Shown: positions 45,114-54,052, counted from the first letter of the stretch. The stretch is DNA of 64,000 nucleotides from Marisimplicoccus sp964437815 (GCA_964437815.1 CAYTIE010000001.1:19582-83581), one strand, 5' to 3'. Numbers and translations are program-made. The notes: generated by a model not told the origin, from the sequence alone.

Positions 45114-46243
45114 TGACAGGTATAAAATTAAATAAAATTGAAGATGCAATTCAGGCAATAAAAAATGGAGAAATCATTATTGTTGTTGATGATGAAAATA
45201 GAGAAAATGAGGGTGATTTTATTGCTGCAGCTGAAATGATAAATTCCTCAATGATTAATTTTATGGCAAAGTATGGTAGAGGATTAATTTGTGTTCCTAT
45301 GTCTGAAAACCTGTGTAATAAACTTGAATTAAAAAAAATGGTTCCTAATAATACTGACCCATTTGAAACTGCATTTACTGTCTCTGTTGATTTAAAGGGG
45401 AATGGAGTGACATCTGGAATTTCTGCATCTGATAGATCAAAAACAGTTCAAGCTTTAGTAGATGATAAAACTAAACCTGGAGATTTAACAAGGCCAGGAC
45501 ACATTTTCCCTTTAATTGCTAAAGAAGGTGGTGTTTTAAGAAGAACAGGTCATACAGAAGCATCTGTTGATTTTTCTAGACTAGCTGGTATGAAATCTGC
45601 TGCTGTTTTATGTGAAATTATGAATGATGATGGATCAATGTCAAGGTTACCAGAACTTATTAAGGTAGCTGATAAATTTAATCTAAAAATAGTATCTATT
45701 GAAGATTTAATTTCCTATAGGATGAAAAACGATAGTTTAATCTCTCTAATTTTTGATGAAAATATTTCTACGGAATATGGAGGTTATAGATTAAGAGGAT
45801 ATAGACAAACAAATAATGATCAAATTCATCTTGCATTAACTCTTGGAGAATGGAAAAATGATGAACCAGTTTTAACTAGAATAAACTCTTCAGTTGTTGA
45901 AAATGATATTTTAAAAATTCTTGCTGGAAGTAATGATAAAAACTATTCTAAAATTTTTGAAAAAATAAATAATACTGGTAAAGGTGCTATCATTTTTATT
46001 AACCAAAATCAAGAACCAGAGAATATTCTTGAAAGAATTAACAAATTAAAAGGTTCAAATAATAAGTTAAAAATCAATAATTCAATTAATCAAAAGGAAG
46101 ACTTTAAAGACTTTGGGATAGGAGCACAAATAATTCATGATATAGGTATTTCAAAAATTAAAATATTAAGTAACTCGGGGGAAAAACCAAGAATAGGATT
46201 ATCCGGTTATGGTTTAAGTATAGATGAATATATTAAGTATTAA
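45110..46243 (+). CDS. ribB: 3,4-dihydroxy-2-butanone-4-phosphate synthase with degenerate GTP cyclohydrolase II domain
   Basis: Makes the four-carbon precursor of riboflavin from ribulose 5-phosphate. The RibB domain (1-205) is intact: VVDDENRENEGDFIAAAEM, GRGLICVPMS, DLTRPGHIFPLIAKEGGVLRRTGHTEASVD. The remaining ~170 residues follow the GTP cyclohydrolase II fold but lack its three zinc cysteines (the aligned stretch reads INSSVVENDILKILAGSND), so that activity is probably lost. Bacteroidetes enzymes often look like this. Two ATGs (45110, 45113) are possible starts. Confidence 0.92.
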   Translation: MMTGIKLNKIEDAIQAIKNGEIIIVVDDENRENEGDFIAAAEMINSSMINFMAKYGRGLICVPMSENLCNKLELKKMVPNNTDPFETAFTVSVDLKGNGVTSGISASDRSKTVQALVDDKTKPGDLTRPGHIFPLIAKEGGVLRRTGHTEASVDFSRLAGMKSAAVLCEIMNDDGSMSRLPELIKVADKFNLKIVSIEDLISYRMKNDSLISLIFDENISTEYGGYRLRGYRQTNNDQIHLALTLGEWKNDEPVLTRINSSVVENDILKILAGSNDKNYSKIFEKINNTGKGAIIFINQNQEPENILERINKLKGSNNKLKINNSINQKEDFKDFGIGAQIIHDIGISKIKILSNSGEKPRIGLSGYGLSIDEYIKY

Positions 46244-47006
46244 ACGTATCCAACCACAACTTTATAGCCATATATGTAACCATAATCAAAAGTGTAATTC
46301 TTATTACTTTATCACCCTTGTCTACAGACCATCTGCTTGAGATCCAAGCTCCCACAATTGATCCTAATACCATCCAAAAACCAACCATCCATATAATTTT
46401 TCCATCTAAAGCAAAAATTGCTACTGCAGCAATAGAGTAGAAAAAAACTGAGAATGCCTTTACTGAATTTGTCCTAACTAAACTCAATCTGCTAACTTGA
46501 GTAAGAAGAAGCATAATAATAATTCCAACTCCAGCCTGTAGAAATCCACCATAAATTCCTATAAAAAAGAAACCTATTAATGCTGCCACTAAATATTTCC
46601 CAGATAATCTTTCGGGTAAATTAAGAGATGCTATTGATTTCGATCTAAATACTATAATTAAACCAACAGTTATCATTATAATTGCAAGGAATCTTTTAAA
46701 TGTATCTCCATCTATATCAATCGCTATTTTTGCTCCAATTATGGCTCCAAAAGTAGCTGCAATTCCAAAATACAAGCCATAGGGATGTGTACTAACACCC
46801 TTACTTTTATAACCATAACTTGCAACAAAAGCAGCTACAATTACCATTAATCTATTTGTTCCATTTGCTGTAGCCTCATCAAGCCCTAAGAATAAAATCA
46901 AAACTGGTAATGTAACTAAAGAACCGCCACCTGCTAAAGTATTAACTACCCCAGCAAATAGGCCAATTCCTAGAAGGATTAAAATTGAATTTATATCTAG
47001 TAACAT
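46233..47006 (-). CDS. TauE/SafE-family sulfite exporter-like membrane protein
   Basis: 257 residues with about eight hydrophobic segments. The N-terminal GLFAGVVNTLAGGGSLVTLPVLI (16-38) and mid-protein GIYGGFLQAGVGIIIMLLL are the two glycine-rich half-signatures of the DUF81/TauE family, which exports sulfite or organosulfonates, but substrates vary widely. It overlaps convergent ribB by 11 bp. Confidence 0.88.
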   Translation of the reverse strand: MLLDINSILILLGIGLFAGVVNTLAGGGSLVTLPVLILFLGLDEATANGTNRLMVIVAAFVASYGYKSKGVSTHPYGLYFGIAATFGAIIGAKIAIDIDGDTFKRFLAIIMITVGLIIVFRSKSIASLNLPERLSGKYLVAALIGFFFIGIYGGFLQAGVGIIIMLLLTQVSRLSLVRTNSVKAFSVFFYSIAAVAIFALDGKIIWMVGFWMVLGSIVGAWISSRWSVDKGDKVIRITLLIMVTYMAIKLWLDTFNT

Positions 47007-47097
47007 AATACTAAAGCAATATAATTCTTTTTTGAAAGTTGGTGATAGTATAAGTGTTTTTTTATCATATAAATCAATGTATATTTGCAGTTGATTT

Positions 47098-47182
47098 GGA
47101 GAAATGGCAGAGTGGTCGAATGCGGCAGTCTTGAAAACTGTTGAGGGTCATACCTCCGGGGGTTCGAATCCCTCTTTCTCCG
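47098..47182 (+). tRNA. tRNA-Ser (anticodon TGA)
   Basis: The acceptor stem GGAGAAA (47098-47104) pairs with TTTCTCC (47175-47181), discriminator G at 47182. The D arm (GCAGAGTGGTCGAATGCGGC), anticodon loop CTTGAAA with TGA, a long variable arm (class II tRNA) and the T arm GGGGTTCGAATCCCC-like (GGGGGTTCGAATCCCTC) are all present. CCA is not encoded. Reads UCA and UCG-type serine codons. Confidence 0.97.
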
Positions 47183-47185
47183 CAA

Positions 47186-47227
47186 GAAACTCCTATAAAT
47201 ATTTAATTTACAGGGGTTTTTTTCTTT
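47186..47227 (+). terminator. Rho-independent terminator after tRNA-Ser
   Basis: AAACTCCT (47187-47194) can pair with AGGGGTTT around an AT-rich loop, and the right arm runs into a T tract (TTTTTTTC). The stem has one G-T pair. Placement just after the tRNA supports termination of its transcript. Confidence 0.65.
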
Positions 47228-47295
47228 TCTTAACCTGTATTTTGGCAATGTGATTATTACTTCCTATATTAAATTAGCACTTCTTTATTTATTGT

Positions 47296-48774
47296 ATGAT
47301 TAATTTAATTGAAAGGGCACAACAATTTTCAAAAAGAATAGCTATAAAAAGTGATGGTAAAGATTATACTTACCATCAGCTTTTAAAGCGGTCAAATGAA
47401 ATTTCAAGTAATCTTTTAAATAAAAAGAAAGACTTAAAAGAGGATAGAATTGCTTTTCTTATACCTTCAAGTTTTCAATACGCTGCAGTTCAATGGGGTA
47501 TTTGGAGAGCCGGAGGTATTGCAGTACCATTATGTGAGAGACATCCGGTGTCCTCTATTAAATATGTTCTTGATGACACACAGGCTTCTACAGTAATTTA
47601 TTCAGAGGTTTTTAAAGAACTACTTTCTCCTCTTTTTAAAAATGCTAATGTCAGATATGTAACTTATAAAAGTATTCCTAAAGTTGATTGTAATTTACCT
47701 ACAATTTCTATAAAACGTAGGGCCCTTATTCTTTATACAAGCGGAACAACAGGGTTGCCAAAAGGTGTCGTAACTACACATGCCAATATTGAAGCTCAAA
47801 TTACCGCTTTAACAAACTCATGGGAATGGAATAAAGATGATCATGTGCTTAACGTGTTACCTCTTCATCATATTCATGGAATAGTTAATATGTTGTGCTG
47901 TGCACTTTGGAGTGGAGCTTGTTGCGAATTTCTTCCAAAATTTGATTCTAAAATAATTTTTGAAATATTTTGCAAAGAAAAGGTCAATGTATTTATGGCT
48001 GTTCCTACTATTTACTATAAACTAATTACATATTTTAATAAACTTTCTGAAAATGAAAAAAAATATATTTCAGGAAAACTATTAAAATTTCGATTAATGG
48101 TTTCAGGTTCTGCAGCTTTACCTGTTAGCGTATTAGAAGAATGGCGAGAAATCAGTGGGCACACTTTATTAGAACGTTATGGTATGACTGAAATTGGAAT
48201 GGCAATTAGTAATCCCTACAATGGCAAACGTAAACCAGGACACATAGGCCAACCTTTGCATGGAGTATCTATAAGGATTGCTGATGAAAGTAATCAAAAT
48301 GTTTCTGATGGCTCTCCTGGTGAAATACTAATTAAAGGTCCTAATGTTTTTAAAGAATATTGGAAAAAACCTAAAGCTACTGATGAAGCATTTACAAATT
48401 GTGGCTGGTTTAAATCTGGAGATATTGCTGTTTTTAATGTCGATAGTTTCAAAATTTTAGGTAGAAATTCTATTGATATTATTAAATCTGGTGGATATAA
48501 AATATCAGCATTAGAAATTGAGGAAGTACTTCGAACACATAATCAGATCAGTGATTGTGGAGTTGTGGGTATTCCAGATTTGGAGTGGGGAGAAATAATT
48601 GGTGCAGGTATAGTTTTAAAAGAAAATAAGCTAGAAACTAATGATATAATTGCATACTTAAAAGACAAAATACCATCATACAAAATACCAAGAAAATATA
48701 TTTTTATTGAAAATCTTCCTAAAAATGTTATGGGCAAAGTAACAAAAAAAGAGATCAAAAAATTATTTATGTAA
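47296..48774 (+). CDS. Acyl-CoA synthetase, probable malonyl-CoA synthetase (MatB/ACSF3-like)
   Basis: AMP-forming ligase of 492 residues. The P-loop LYTSGTTGLPKGVVTTHANI (about 151-170), PLHHIHGIVNML, the ERYGMTEIGMAISNPYNGKRKPGHIGQPL region (about 294-322), GWFKSGDI and the C-terminal Lys in KNVMGKVTKK are all present. The YGMTEIGMAxSNPxxGxRxPGxVG pattern is that of malonyl-/methylmalonyl-CoA synthetases, and the next two genes are malonate transporter subunits, so malonate is the likely substrate. Seven of about 17 arginines use CGN codons, whereas neighbours use almost only AGA/AGG. Confidence 0.85.
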   Translation: MINLIERAQQFSKRIAIKSDGKDYTYHQLLKRSNEISSNLLNKKKDLKEDRIAFLIPSSFQYAAVQWGIWRAGGIAVPLCERHPVSSIKYVLDDTQASTVIYSEVFKELLSPLFKNANVRYVTYKSIPKVDCNLPTISIKRRALILYTSGTTGLPKGVVTTHANIEAQITALTNSWEWNKDDHVLNVLPLHHIHGIVNMLCCALWSGACCEFLPKFDSKIIFEIFCKEKVNVFMAVPTIYYKLITYFNKLSENEKKYISGKLLKFRLMVSGSAALPVSVLEEWREISGHTLLERYGMTEIGMAISNPYNGKRKPGHIGQPLHGVSIRIADESNQNVSDGSPGEILIKGPNVFKEYWKKPKATDEAFTNCGWFKSGDIAVFNVDSFKILGRNSIDIIKSGGYKISALEIEEVLRTHNQISDCGVVGIPDLEWGEIIGAGIVLKENKLETNDIIAYLKDKIPSYKIPRKYIFIENLPKNVMGKVTKKEIKKLFM

Positions 48775-48786
48775 CAACTTTAAACT

Positions 48787-49161
48787 ATGAGAATTTATGG
48801 AGTAAGCTTACTAGCAGCATGTTTTTTAATTGGAAAATTTTTGGGCAACCTTTTAGGTGAAATAATCAATGTTAATACTGATGTTGGTGGTGTTGGCTTT
48901 TCAATGATTATATTGATTGTTTCAAGTATTTACCTTAAAAAAAAGGGTTGGCTTATTCCAGAGACTGAAAAAGGTGTTTTATTTTGGAGCTCTATTTATA
49001 TTCCTATAATTGTAGCTATGGCAGCTACATTAAATGTAAAAGCAGCTGTCTCAGGTGGTTTAGTTGCTTTACTAGCTGGTGTTATAACCACAATTTTTTG
49101 CATGATACTAGTGCCTGCATTATCTAAAATTGGTAGTAGAGATAAATTATCTAAAAAATAA
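48787..49161 (+). CDS. madL: Malonate transporter subunit MadL
   Basis: 124-residue membrane protein with four hydrophobic segments. The N-terminus MRIYGVSLLAACFLIGKFLGNLLGE, then VNTDVGGVGFSMI, and AATLNVKAAVSGGLVALLAG fit MadL, the small subunit of the MadLM Na+-dependent malonate carrier. It lies 12 bp after the ligase and 2 bp before madM. Confidence 0.88.
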   Translation: MRIYGVSLLAACFLIGKFLGNLLGEIINVNTDVGGVGFSMIILIVSSIYLKKKGWLIPETEKGVLFWSSIYIPIIVAMAATLNVKAAVSGGLVALLAGVITTIFCMILVPALSKIGSRDKLSKK

Positions 49162-49163
49162 AT

Positions 49164-49919
49164 ATGGAGATACTTGAAAAAATTATTGAAATGAATGGGC
49201 TGATATTTGCATTTCTGTTTGTTGGGTTAATTATGCTTTTATCATTTTGGATCTCGAAAAACCTTTTACGTGGTAAAATTCCTGGTGCAGCTATTGCCAT
49301 ATTGATTGGATTAGGGCTAGCCTTTTTAGGTGATAAAAAGGGGATATCAGATATTCCTATTTTTGCTGGAATAGCAGTTTTGGGTGGTTCTATGTTCCGA
49401 GATTTTACTATAGTAGCAACTGCTATGAGTGCTGATATCTCTAAAATTAAACAAGCAGGGATTGCAGGTATTATTTCTCTTTTTGTTGGAATTACAATTA
49501 CTTTTTTTACCGGTGCTTTGATAGCTCTTCTAATGGGTTACTCTGATGTTGTTAGTATTACCACTATTGGTGCTGGAGCATGTACATATATTGTTGGACC
49601 AGTAACAGGAACCGCTCTTGGGGCAAGTTCAGAAGTTATTGCAATTAGTGTAGCTACAGGTGTTATCAAAACAATATTTACAACAATTATCACACCCATT
49701 ATAGCTAAAAAAATAAAACTAATAAATCCTCATGATGCAATAGTTTTTGGAGGATTAATCGGTACAACAAGTGGAGTAGTTGCAGGTTTGGCCGCAACAA
49801 ATGAGAAGCTAGTTCCTTACGGAGCTCTAACAGCTACCTTTTATACTGGATTGGGATGTCTACTCTGTCCATCGATTTTTTATTTAATACTTACTTTTTT
49901 AAATAATTATGTATTTTAA
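49164..49919 (+). CDS. madM: Malonate transporter subunit MadM
   Basis: 251 residues, about seven hydrophobic segments: NLLRGKIPGAAIAILIGLGLAFLGD, FAGIAVLGGSMFRDFTIVATA, ADISKIKQAGIAG, TIGAGACTYIVGPVTGTALGASSEVIAISVATG, and FGGLIGTTSGVVAGLAATNEKLVPYGALTATFYTGLG. These glycine-rich motifs and the preceding madL identify the larger malonate carrier subunit. Both arginines use CGN codons. The next gene overlaps by 11 bp. Confidence 0.9.
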   Translation: MEILEKIIEMNGLIFAFLFVGLIMLLSFWISKNLLRGKIPGAAIAILIGLGLAFLGDKKGISDIPIFAGIAVLGGSMFRDFTIVATAMSADISKIKQAGIAGIISLFVGITITFFTGALIALLMGYSDVVSITTIGAGACTYIVGPVTGTALGASSEVIAISVATGVIKTIFTTIITPIIAKKIKLINPHDAIVFGGLIGTTSGVVAGLAATNEKLVPYGALTATFYTGLGCLLCPSIFYLILTFLNNYVF

Positions 49920-50601
49920 ATTTAATTCATATCTCTTGGTTTTTTTATTTATGACTTTGACTACAACTCAAGCACAGGAAGGATCAAAAATTGATCTTGA
50001 AAATGTTGATGTTGAAACTAAAGCATTACCCACTATATTTCTTTTTGGAAAAGAATATACTTTCAGAGAGAGGGATGATTTTATAAAAGGTCTTCTAAAT
50101 TCTCAGTTTTATTTGAAAGATTTATCAATTTCAATAGACTTAGAAGAATTTTATACAAAAAGAGTTTATCGATTTAATCATAAGGGAAAAGTTGAAGTCT
50201 ATCTTAAATCAAAAAAGCTACCTCCAAATAATAAATACAATTCTTTTATGTTAGATGGTGCAGCATATTCAGAATTAAATGTTACCAGACTAATTTCCTC
50301 TATTAAAAATGTTAGGATTGATAGTATTCAGAAAGGAATAATAAAAAGAAAAAATCTTTCAAGTGAAATAGCTAAATTAAATAATGAAATATTAGATATA
50401 GAGAGTTCTATAGATCAGTATAAAGAAGTTTATGATGATATTTCATTAACGAAGAGACTAAGTGATAAAAAATTTGAACAGCTCTTAGGATTAGAGAAAC
50501 TATCAACTCTCCAAAAAAATTATAGGGTCTTAAAAAGGAAGATTGGAAGGAATAAATTAAAAATGGAGACCATTGCATTGATTGTAGTAAGTATTTACTA
50601 A
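49909..50601 (+). CDS. Secreted protein of unknown function with coiled-coil segment
   Basis: 230 residues. Signal peptide (about 1-22, LLVFLFMTLTTTQAQ). The rest includes LPTIFLFGKEYTFRERDDFIKGLL, a lysine-rich middle, and a helical stretch from about 140 to 215 (KRKNLSSEIAKLNNEILDIESSIDQY) likely to form a coiled coil. It ends with a short hydrophobic tail. I recognise no family. It overlaps madM by 11 bp so may be part of that operon; its codon use (AGA-rich) is like the host's. Overlaps pxpC by 4 bp. Confidence 0.65.
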   Translation: MYFKFNSYLLVFLFMTLTTTQAQEGSKIDLENVDVETKALPTIFLFGKEYTFRERDDFIKGLLNSQFYLKDLSISIDLEEFYTKRVYRFNHKGKVEVYLKSKKLPPNNKYNSFMLDGAAYSELNVTRLISSIKNVRIDSIQKGIIKRKNLSSEIAKLNNEILDIESSIDQYKEVYDDISLTKRLSDKKFEQLLGLEKLSTLQKNYRVLKRKIGRNKLKMETIALIVVSIY

Positions 50602-51437
50602 ACTAACTTAAATTTAACAATCTCTCCAATTGTTTTCTGAGACAAACAGTTTATAGAGTTCTTCTCCAATTGTAATATTCTTGGATAACCCCCCGTTGTT
50701 TGACAATCTCGACAAAGAATTATCAATTTACCTGATGGTGTCAATTGAACAGTCCCAGGCATTACAGGTGACGAGATAATAGAAGATATGTTATTATATA
50801 CAGCCTCAACTAGATTATATCCCATACGATTATTAATCCCAATTGTAAAATCAGTATTAAAGATTAGATCTCTAGACTTAGAGTCAAGTAGATCAAACTC
50901 AGGACCTTTAAAAACTTTTATAGCACTTTTTCTATTGATTATAAAATCATTTATATTTTGCCCTATTTTTTTGAAAAAACTAGATGATTCATCAATGTCT
51001 ATTGTATCATTTTTTATCAGTTTTTCTCTTTTTGTAATGCCCTTATAAAAACTTTTACTACCTAATTTTGTTTCTGAATTAAAGCCTCCTTTAATTCCAA
51101 GATAAGTTCTCATCCCATTTGATGAATGAGCTAAATACAATATATCTCCTTTTTTAACAAGTAATGTTTCATTTAACAATACTTTTTGTTTATTTAAAAC
51201 TGGATTCATATCAGCACCTGTAATAGAAATATATGTATCATTCATAAATTCTAATGTTGGTCCAAGTAATGTCATTTCCAAAACAGCAGAACTCTCATCA
51301 TTTCCTAAAAGCAAGTTTGCCAATTTAGCACTAGCTTGATCCATAGCTCCTGAAACTGGAACTCCTATATTCTTATATCCAAATCTTCCGTTATCTTGGA
51401 TTGTTGAAAATAACCCCTCCTTTAGAACTTTTATCAT
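50598..51437 (-). CDS. pxpC: 5-oxoprolinase subunit PxpC (biotin-dependent carboxyltransferase-like)
   Basis: 279 residues, the KipA/allophanate-hydrolase-subunit-2-like part of bacterial 5-oxoprolinase. Seen are KEGLFSTIQDNGRFGYKNIGVPVSGAMDQASAKLANLLLGND near the start, ITGADMNP, IGINNRMGYNL and VMPGTVQLTPSGKLIILCRDCQTTGGYPRI. Overlaps pxpB by 4 bp. Acts with PxpA and PxpB to open pyroglutamate to glutamate using ATP. Confidence 0.93.
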   Translation of the reverse strand: MIKVLKEGLFSTIQDNGRFGYKNIGVPVSGAMDQASAKLANLLLGNDESSAVLEMTLLGPTLEFMNDTYISITGADMNPVLNKQKVLLNETLLVKKGDILYLAHSSNGMRTYLGIKGGFNSETKLGSKSFYKGITKREKLIKNDTIDIDESSSFFKKIGQNINDFIINRKSAIKVFKGPEFDLLDSKSRDLIFNTDFTIGINNRMGYNLVEAVYNNISSIISSPVMPGTVQLTPSGKLIILCRDCQTTGGYPRILQLEKNSINCLSQKTIGEIVKFKLV

Positions 51438-52156
51438 ATAACCTTATATTTTATATTATAAGAACTTTTGTTTTTTTCAATCTTATTAAACTCTGACAAA
51501 GAGATATTTTGAAATTTTATTTTATCCCCAGGTTTTGCAAAACATGGTGACTTGTCATCTACATTAAAAAAACTAATTGGGGAACGACCTAATATTCTCC
51601 ATCCTCCAGGACTATCCTGAGGATATATACCTGATTGGTCTCTTGCAATTCCAATGGAACCAGTTTTTATATTAAGTTCTGGCTTATCCTTTCTCTCACA
51701 ATATAATTTTTTATGATTCATGCCTAAGTAAAGAAATCCTGGAAGAAAACCCATTGAGAGAACATTGTAGGTTATTGAACTATGTAACTCTATTATTTCA
51801 TCTATAGAAATATTATTTAAAGTTGACAGATCTTTTAAATCAATTCCAAAACTTATATCGTAACAGACTGGAATACTCCATATCTTTTTCTTTGTCTTGG
51901 TAACTTTAAAACCAGTGGAACTGAGCTTTTTAAGAATATTTATCAAATCTTTTGAATTAATTTTATTTGGATCATATATAACCATCATTGAATTAATTGA
52001 TTGAACACATTCAATTAATACATCTTTTAATTCTTCCTCAATTAAATTTCTGAAGGATATAATTGAATCAATAAGTTTAATATCAACCCTATCATTCCAC
52101 TGAATAAGAATTGATTCTTCATTAAATACTTTAAAAAAAATATTACTTTTTTTCAT
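51434..52156 (-). CDS. pxpB: 5-oxoprolinase subunit PxpB
   Basis: 240 residues, KipI/allophanate-hydrolase-subunit-1-like. Motifs: IPVCYDISFGIDLKDLS, LHSSITYNVLSMGFLPGFLYLGMNHKKL, KTGSIGIARDQSGIYPQDSPGGWRILGRSP and the C-terminal PGDKIKF. It overlaps PxpA by 14 bp and PxpC by 4 bp. Confidence 0.93.
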   Translation of the reverse strand: MKKSNIFFKVFNEESILIQWNDRVDIKLIDSIISFRNLIEEELKDVLIECVQSINSMMVIYDPNKINSKDLINILKKLSSTGFKVTKTKKKIWSIPVCYDISFGIDLKDLSTLNNISIDEIIELHSSITYNVLSMGFLPGFLYLGMNHKKLYCERKDKPELNIKTGSIGIARDQSGIYPQDSPGGWRILGRSPISFFNVDDKSPCFAKPGDKIKFQNISLSEFNKIEKNKSSYNIKYKVI

Positions 52157-52862
52157 TTGTAAAATGTTGTTCTATAGATTTTAAAATATTTTCTGCATTT
52201 TCAGTATCAGAATGTATACAATAAGTATCAGCTTTTATATAGTGCTTGTTTCCATTAACTGAAATAACGGAATTATTATAATAGATTTCACTAATATGAT
52301 TAATAACTTGATTAGGAATAGTTATTAAAGCCTCTTTTTCCTTTCTTGAGACCAAAGTTAAATCATCATTATAGTTTCTGTCTCCAAATACTTCATATTT
52401 AATTTTAAAACCTCTCTTTAATGCCATTTTTTCAATTTCTGAATTATAAGGAACGTATAAGTAATATCTTTCTTTGTAAATATGAATTATATCAAGATAT
52501 GTACTTGATAAATCATAATCCTTAATCATTTCATTATAAAGAGCTCCATGGGCTTTAATATGGTTTAAATCTGCTTTATGATCCTTAGATATTGAGATTA
52601 GACTTTCAATTTGGCTATGAATACTTTCTTTAAGACTCAATGATGAAATACTTAGGGGGACTCTTCCAAAATTTTCTTTATCAGGATATGAAGGGTGAGC
52701 ACCTATTTTAACATTGTTCTTTATTGATAACTCAACACACTTTTGCATTGATTTAATGGTTCCAGCATGTCCACCACACGCAATATTGCAAGAATTAATT
52801 AAAGGCATTATTATATCCTCATTGTCAACTCCCTCTCCTAAATCACAATTAATATTTATCAT
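52143..52862 (-). CDS. pxpA: 5-oxoprolinase subunit PxpA (LamB/YcsF family)
   Basis: 239 residues, the LamB/YcsF hydrolase-like subunit. The signature starts at the N-terminus with INCDLGEGVD and continues NIACGGHAGTIKSM, NVKIGAHPSYPDKENFGR, IKAHGALYNEM and FGDRNY. It shares one base with the Nramp stop upstream (TAATG). Confidence 0.95.
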   Translation of the reverse strand: MININCDLGEGVDNEDIIMPLINSCNIACGGHAGTIKSMQKCVELSIKNNVKIGAHPSYPDKENFGRVPLSISSLSLKESIHSQIESLISISKDHKADLNHIKAHGALYNEMIKDYDLSSTYLDIIHIYKERYYLYVPYNSEIEKMALKRGFKIKYEVFGDRNYNDDLTLVSRKEKEALITIPNQVINHISEIYYNNSVISVNGNKHYIKADTYCIHSDTENAENILKSIEQHFTNEKK

Positions 52863-54052
52863 TATAATAGGCTGATTATACCTTTTAACCCAAGGATTAT
52901 AGTTACTAAAATAATTATAACACCAAGAATATTCTGAAATCTATAGCTAAAATTCTTATCTATAATTGACTTATTATTAATTAACCAAAGTAAAATAATT
53001 GCAATTATAGGAAGTAACAGGCTATTTGAGAATTGCGCAAATTTAATTACTTCAATTGGATTTAATTTTAATAACGATATAGAAACGCCTATTAATAAAA
53101 TAGAGATCCATACTAATCTAAAATTTAAACTTTTTAAAGATTCTTTCCATCCAAAGCAACTTTTTGCAACATATGCAGCGGCAAGTGGAGCAGTTATGGA
53201 TGAAGTTATCCCTGATGCAAATAGCCCAATCCCCAAAAAATATATAGCATAGTCACCATACAACGGTTCTAAACCTTTAGCTAGATCAATAACAGTATTT
53301 ATATTATCACCTTTAATAGTTGCAGCAGTTATTATTATAGCCATTGAAACAATCCCCCCTAATAGGATTGAAACAAAACTTTCAATTCTAGCAGTTTTTA
53401 ATTTATCTATACTATTCCATTTTTCTTTTACTAATGAGGAGTGAAGGAAAAGGTTATATGGAACCACAGTAGTTCCAATAAGTCCTAAAATAATTATCAA
53501 ATTATCTGAATTAATGGTTGGGACAAATAACCCTTTTATTAATTCACCCAAATCTGGCTTTGTTATTATAGAAGTAATCAGAAAAGACAAACTCATAATA
53601 ATTACTAATAATATAAGAGACCTTTCTATGACTTTATAACTACCAATATATAAAACTGTAAATGCAATCGATCCTATTATCAGAGGGGTTAAATTAAGGC
53701 TCTCCTTACCTGTTAATGCTATTAATCCTAAAGATCCTCCAGTAATGTTTCCAGCTTCATATGCAGTGTTCCCAATTAATATTGCACATAAAATCAGCAA
53801 GATGATTAATCTATTTAATATTTTAGATTTTATTGAATTTTGTATTACCTCAGCCAAACCTTTGCTAGTGATAAGACCAATTCTAAGCGCCATTTCTTGA
53901 AGAATAATTGTAGATATTATTGAAAGTAAAAGAGCCCAAAGAAGAGAATAGCCAAATGAAGCTCCTGCGATTGAACATAAAGTAACTGTTCCTGGGCCTA
54001 TAAAAGCAGCTGCAATTAAAACACCAGGGCCAATATCTTTAATCCACTTCAT
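52862..54052 (-). CDS. Nramp-family divalent metal (or solute) transporter, pxp-linked
   Basis: 396 residues, about 11 hydrophobic segments. GPGVLIAAAFIGPGTVTLCSIAGA near the start and GTTVVPYNLFLHSSLVKEKW mark the Nramp fold. The classical metal-binding DPGN of segment 1 is replaced by GPGT, and the MPHN of segment 6 by VPYN, so this is not a standard Mn/Fe transporter. An Nramp relative (YcsG) also neighbours ycsF in Bacillus subtilis, so substrates linked to the pyroglutamate pathway are a possibility. Confidence 0.88.
   Translation of the reverse strand: MKWIKDIGPGVLIAAAFIGPGTVTLCSIAGASFGYSLLWALLLSIISTIILQEMALRIGLITSKGLAEVIQNSIKSKILNRLIILLILCAILIGNTAYEAGNITGGSLGLIALTGKESLNLTPLIIGSIAFTVLYIGSYKVIERSLILLVIIMSLSFLITSIITKPDLGELIKGLFVPTINSDNLIIILGLIGTTVVPYNLFLHSSLVKEKWNSIDKLKTARIESFVSILLGGIVSMAIIITAATIKGDNINTVIDLAKGLEPLYGDYAIYFLGIGLFASGITSSITAPLAAAYVAKSCFGWKESLKSLNFRLVWISILLIGVSISLLKLNPIEVIKFAQFSNSLLLPIIAIILLWLINNKSIIDKNFSYRFQNILGVIIILVTIILGLKGIISLL

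Noticed and set aside
46997..47248. 83-codon frame on the minus strand overlapping the tRNA-Ser region
   Set aside because: It runs antisense through the tRNA gene and its terminator; the product is not protein-like, and a strong tRNA explains the conserved sequence.
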